From contig CALALK010000309.1 of assembly GCA_937923125.1 (NCBI GenBank), positions 1-8,074 of the forward strand: 8,074 nucleotides of DNA, in the 5' to 3' direction. This document shows positions 6,937 to 8,074 of this stretch, one piece after another. The number at the start of each line of letters is the position of its first letter. The stretch's first letter is position 1. The stretch comes from an uncultured Carnobacterium sp. (GTDB lineage Bacteria; Bacillota; Bacilli; Lactobacillales; Aerococcaceae). The position numbers were made by a program, and so were the translations under genes. The notes beneath the pieces are model-generated. The model did no database searches and was not told the DNA's origin. It saw only the letters and a program-made list of their open reading frames with translations.

Positions 6937-8074
6937 ATGAGTCAATTTACAGAAGATAAAATCATCTTTGAGACGATTGAAAAAGAACTTCATCGTCAGC
7001 AACAAGGGATTGAATTAATTGCATCAGAAAACTTCGTATCTGAAGGAGTTTTACGTGCACAAGGAAGTATTTTAACGAATAAATATGCAGAAGGGTATCC
7101 AGGACGTCGCTACTATGGCGGATGTGAATATGTGGATGTCATCGAGCAATTAGCGATTGATCGTGTAAAAGAATTGTTTGGTGCAGAATATGCCAATGTT
7201 CAACCACACTCAGGTTCTCAAGCAAATATGGCTGCGTATCGTGCGCTAGTGAAGAAAGGCGATAAGATTTTAGGGATGGACTTAAACCATGGTGGGCACT
7301 TGACTCACGGAATGGGAGTAAACTTCTCTGGACAAGATTATCACTTCGTTTCTTATGGAGTAAATCCAGAAACTGAAACAATCGATTATGATGAATTAGA
7401 ACGTATCGCTAAAGAAGAAAAACCACAATTAATCGTGGCTGGAGCATCAGCATACCCACGTGAGATTGACTTCAAACGCATTAGTGAAATTGCGAAAGAA
7501 GTGGGGGCTTACTTTATGGTGGATATGGCCCATATCGCTGGCTTAGTTGCTAAAGGGGCTCATCAAAATCCAGTTCCATATGCCGATGTTGTGACATCAA
7601 CAACACATAAAACATTACGTGGACCACGTGGCGGTTTAATTTTAGCAAAAGAAGAATTTGGTAAAAAATTAAATAGTGCTATCTTCCCAGGAATCCAAGG
7701 GGGACCTCTAGAACACGTGATTGCTGGTAAAGCAGTTGCATTCCACGAAGCGCTTCAACCAGCGTTTGGTGAGTATATCGAGCAAGTCGTGAAAAATGCG
7801 AAAGCAATGGCGCAAGTTTTTGAAGGAACAGTGATTCGTGCGATTTCAGGCGGTACAGATAACCATCTACTACTCCTCGATATTAAAGAAACTGGATTAA
7901 ACGGAAAAGAAGCACAAGAATTACTGGATACTGTTGGTATTACAGTGAATAAAAATGCTATTCCATTTGATACATTACCACCAGTAAAAACAAGTGGTAT
8001 TCGTGTCGGTACAGCTGCAATTACAACACGTGGTTTCGATGAAGCTGCGGCGAAAAAAGTAGCTGAGTTAATCC
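6937..8074 (+). CDS. glyA: Serine hydroxymethyltransferase, 3' end cut by the window
   Basis: PLP enzyme interconverting serine and glycine with tetrahydrofolate and 5,10-methylene-THF, the main source of one-carbon units for dTMP, purines and methionine. The reading frame stays open for 379 codons to the window edge, out of about 410 usual for the family, so only the last 30 or so residues are missing. Signatures in order: [11 protein letters not shown] (25-35), [15 protein letters not shown] (48-62), QPHSGSQAN (89-97), D196 and H199 in VDMAHIAGL (PLP contacts), the Schiff-base lysine K225 in [21 protein letters not shown], and near the end a [13 protein letters not shown] segment. AAAGGGG (6923-6929) lies 7 bases before the ATG. 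It follows ywlC by 74 bases and has its own TATAAT box. Codon use matches the neighbours. Confidence 0.97.
   Translation, partial: MSQFTEDKIIFETIEKELHRQQQGIELIASENFVSEGVLRAQGSILTNKYAEGYPGRRYYGGCEYVDVIEQLAIDRVKELFGAEYANVQPHSGSQANMAAYRALVKKGDKILGMDLNHGGHLTHGMGVNFSGQDYHFVSYGVNPETETIDYDELERIAKEEKPQLIVAGASAYPREIDFKRISEIAKEVGAYFMVDMAHIAGLVAKGAHQNPVPYADVVTSTTHKTLRGPRGGLILAKEEFGKKLNSAIFPGIQGGPLEHVIAGKAVAFHEALQPAFGEYIEQVVKNAKAMAQVFEGTVIRAISGGTDNHLLLLDIKETGLNGKEAQELLDTVGITVNKNAIPFDTLPPVKTSGIRVGTAAITTRGFDEAAAKKVAELI

Noticed and set aside
1..8074. CRISPR array, insertion sequence, tRNA/rRNA gene or riboswitch
   Set aside because: I found no spaced direct repeats, transposase motifs, terminal inverted repeats, tRNA-like sequence or recognisable riboswitch core in the non-coding stretches, the longest of which without an intact gene holds the sstT relic and a terminator.

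Overview
The window is chromosomal core DNA from a low-GC Gram-positive bacterium, most likely a member of the Lactobacillales. The evidence is AT-rich codon use, strong AGGAGG-type ribosome binding sites, a MurT/GatD pair (lipid II amidation, Gram-positive), a ComC/PilD-type prepilin peptidase, and the tdk-prfA-prmC-tsaC-glyA order seen in many Firmicutes. A Carnobacteriaceae/Aerococcaceae relative such as Granulicatella is a guess, not something the sequence proves.

Left part (1-1116): comC encodes a prepilin peptidase, probably for the competence pseudopilus. Its Shine-Dalgarno lies inside the descending arm of a terminator-like hairpin. Immediately behind its stop codon is a roughly 92-codon relic of the 3' end of sstT (Na+/serine-threonine symporter). 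A strong 12-bp hairpin follows, shared with the convergent gatD.

Middle (1117-3310): the minus-strand murT-gatD operon has an ATGA overlap and encodes the enzyme that amidates D-glutamate in lipid II. It starts at a TTG behind an extended -10 promoter. The 194-bp spacer to the divergent tdk holds both promoters and two AT-rich perfect inverted repeats.

Right part (3311-8074): tdk (GTG start), prfA, prmC and tsaC/ywlC are tightly packed or overlapping on the plus strand, with no terminator visible between them. They are followed, after a 74-bp gap with its own TATAAT box, by glyA, which runs off the end of the window. The group joins thymidine salvage, translation termination (RF1 and the methyltransferase that modifies its GGQ), tRNA t6A synthesis and one-carbon metabolism.

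I see no mobile element, CRISPR array, RNA gene or undescribed multigene system. The parts that deserve a second look are the comC leader hairpin, the sstT relic and the murT-tdk spacer.
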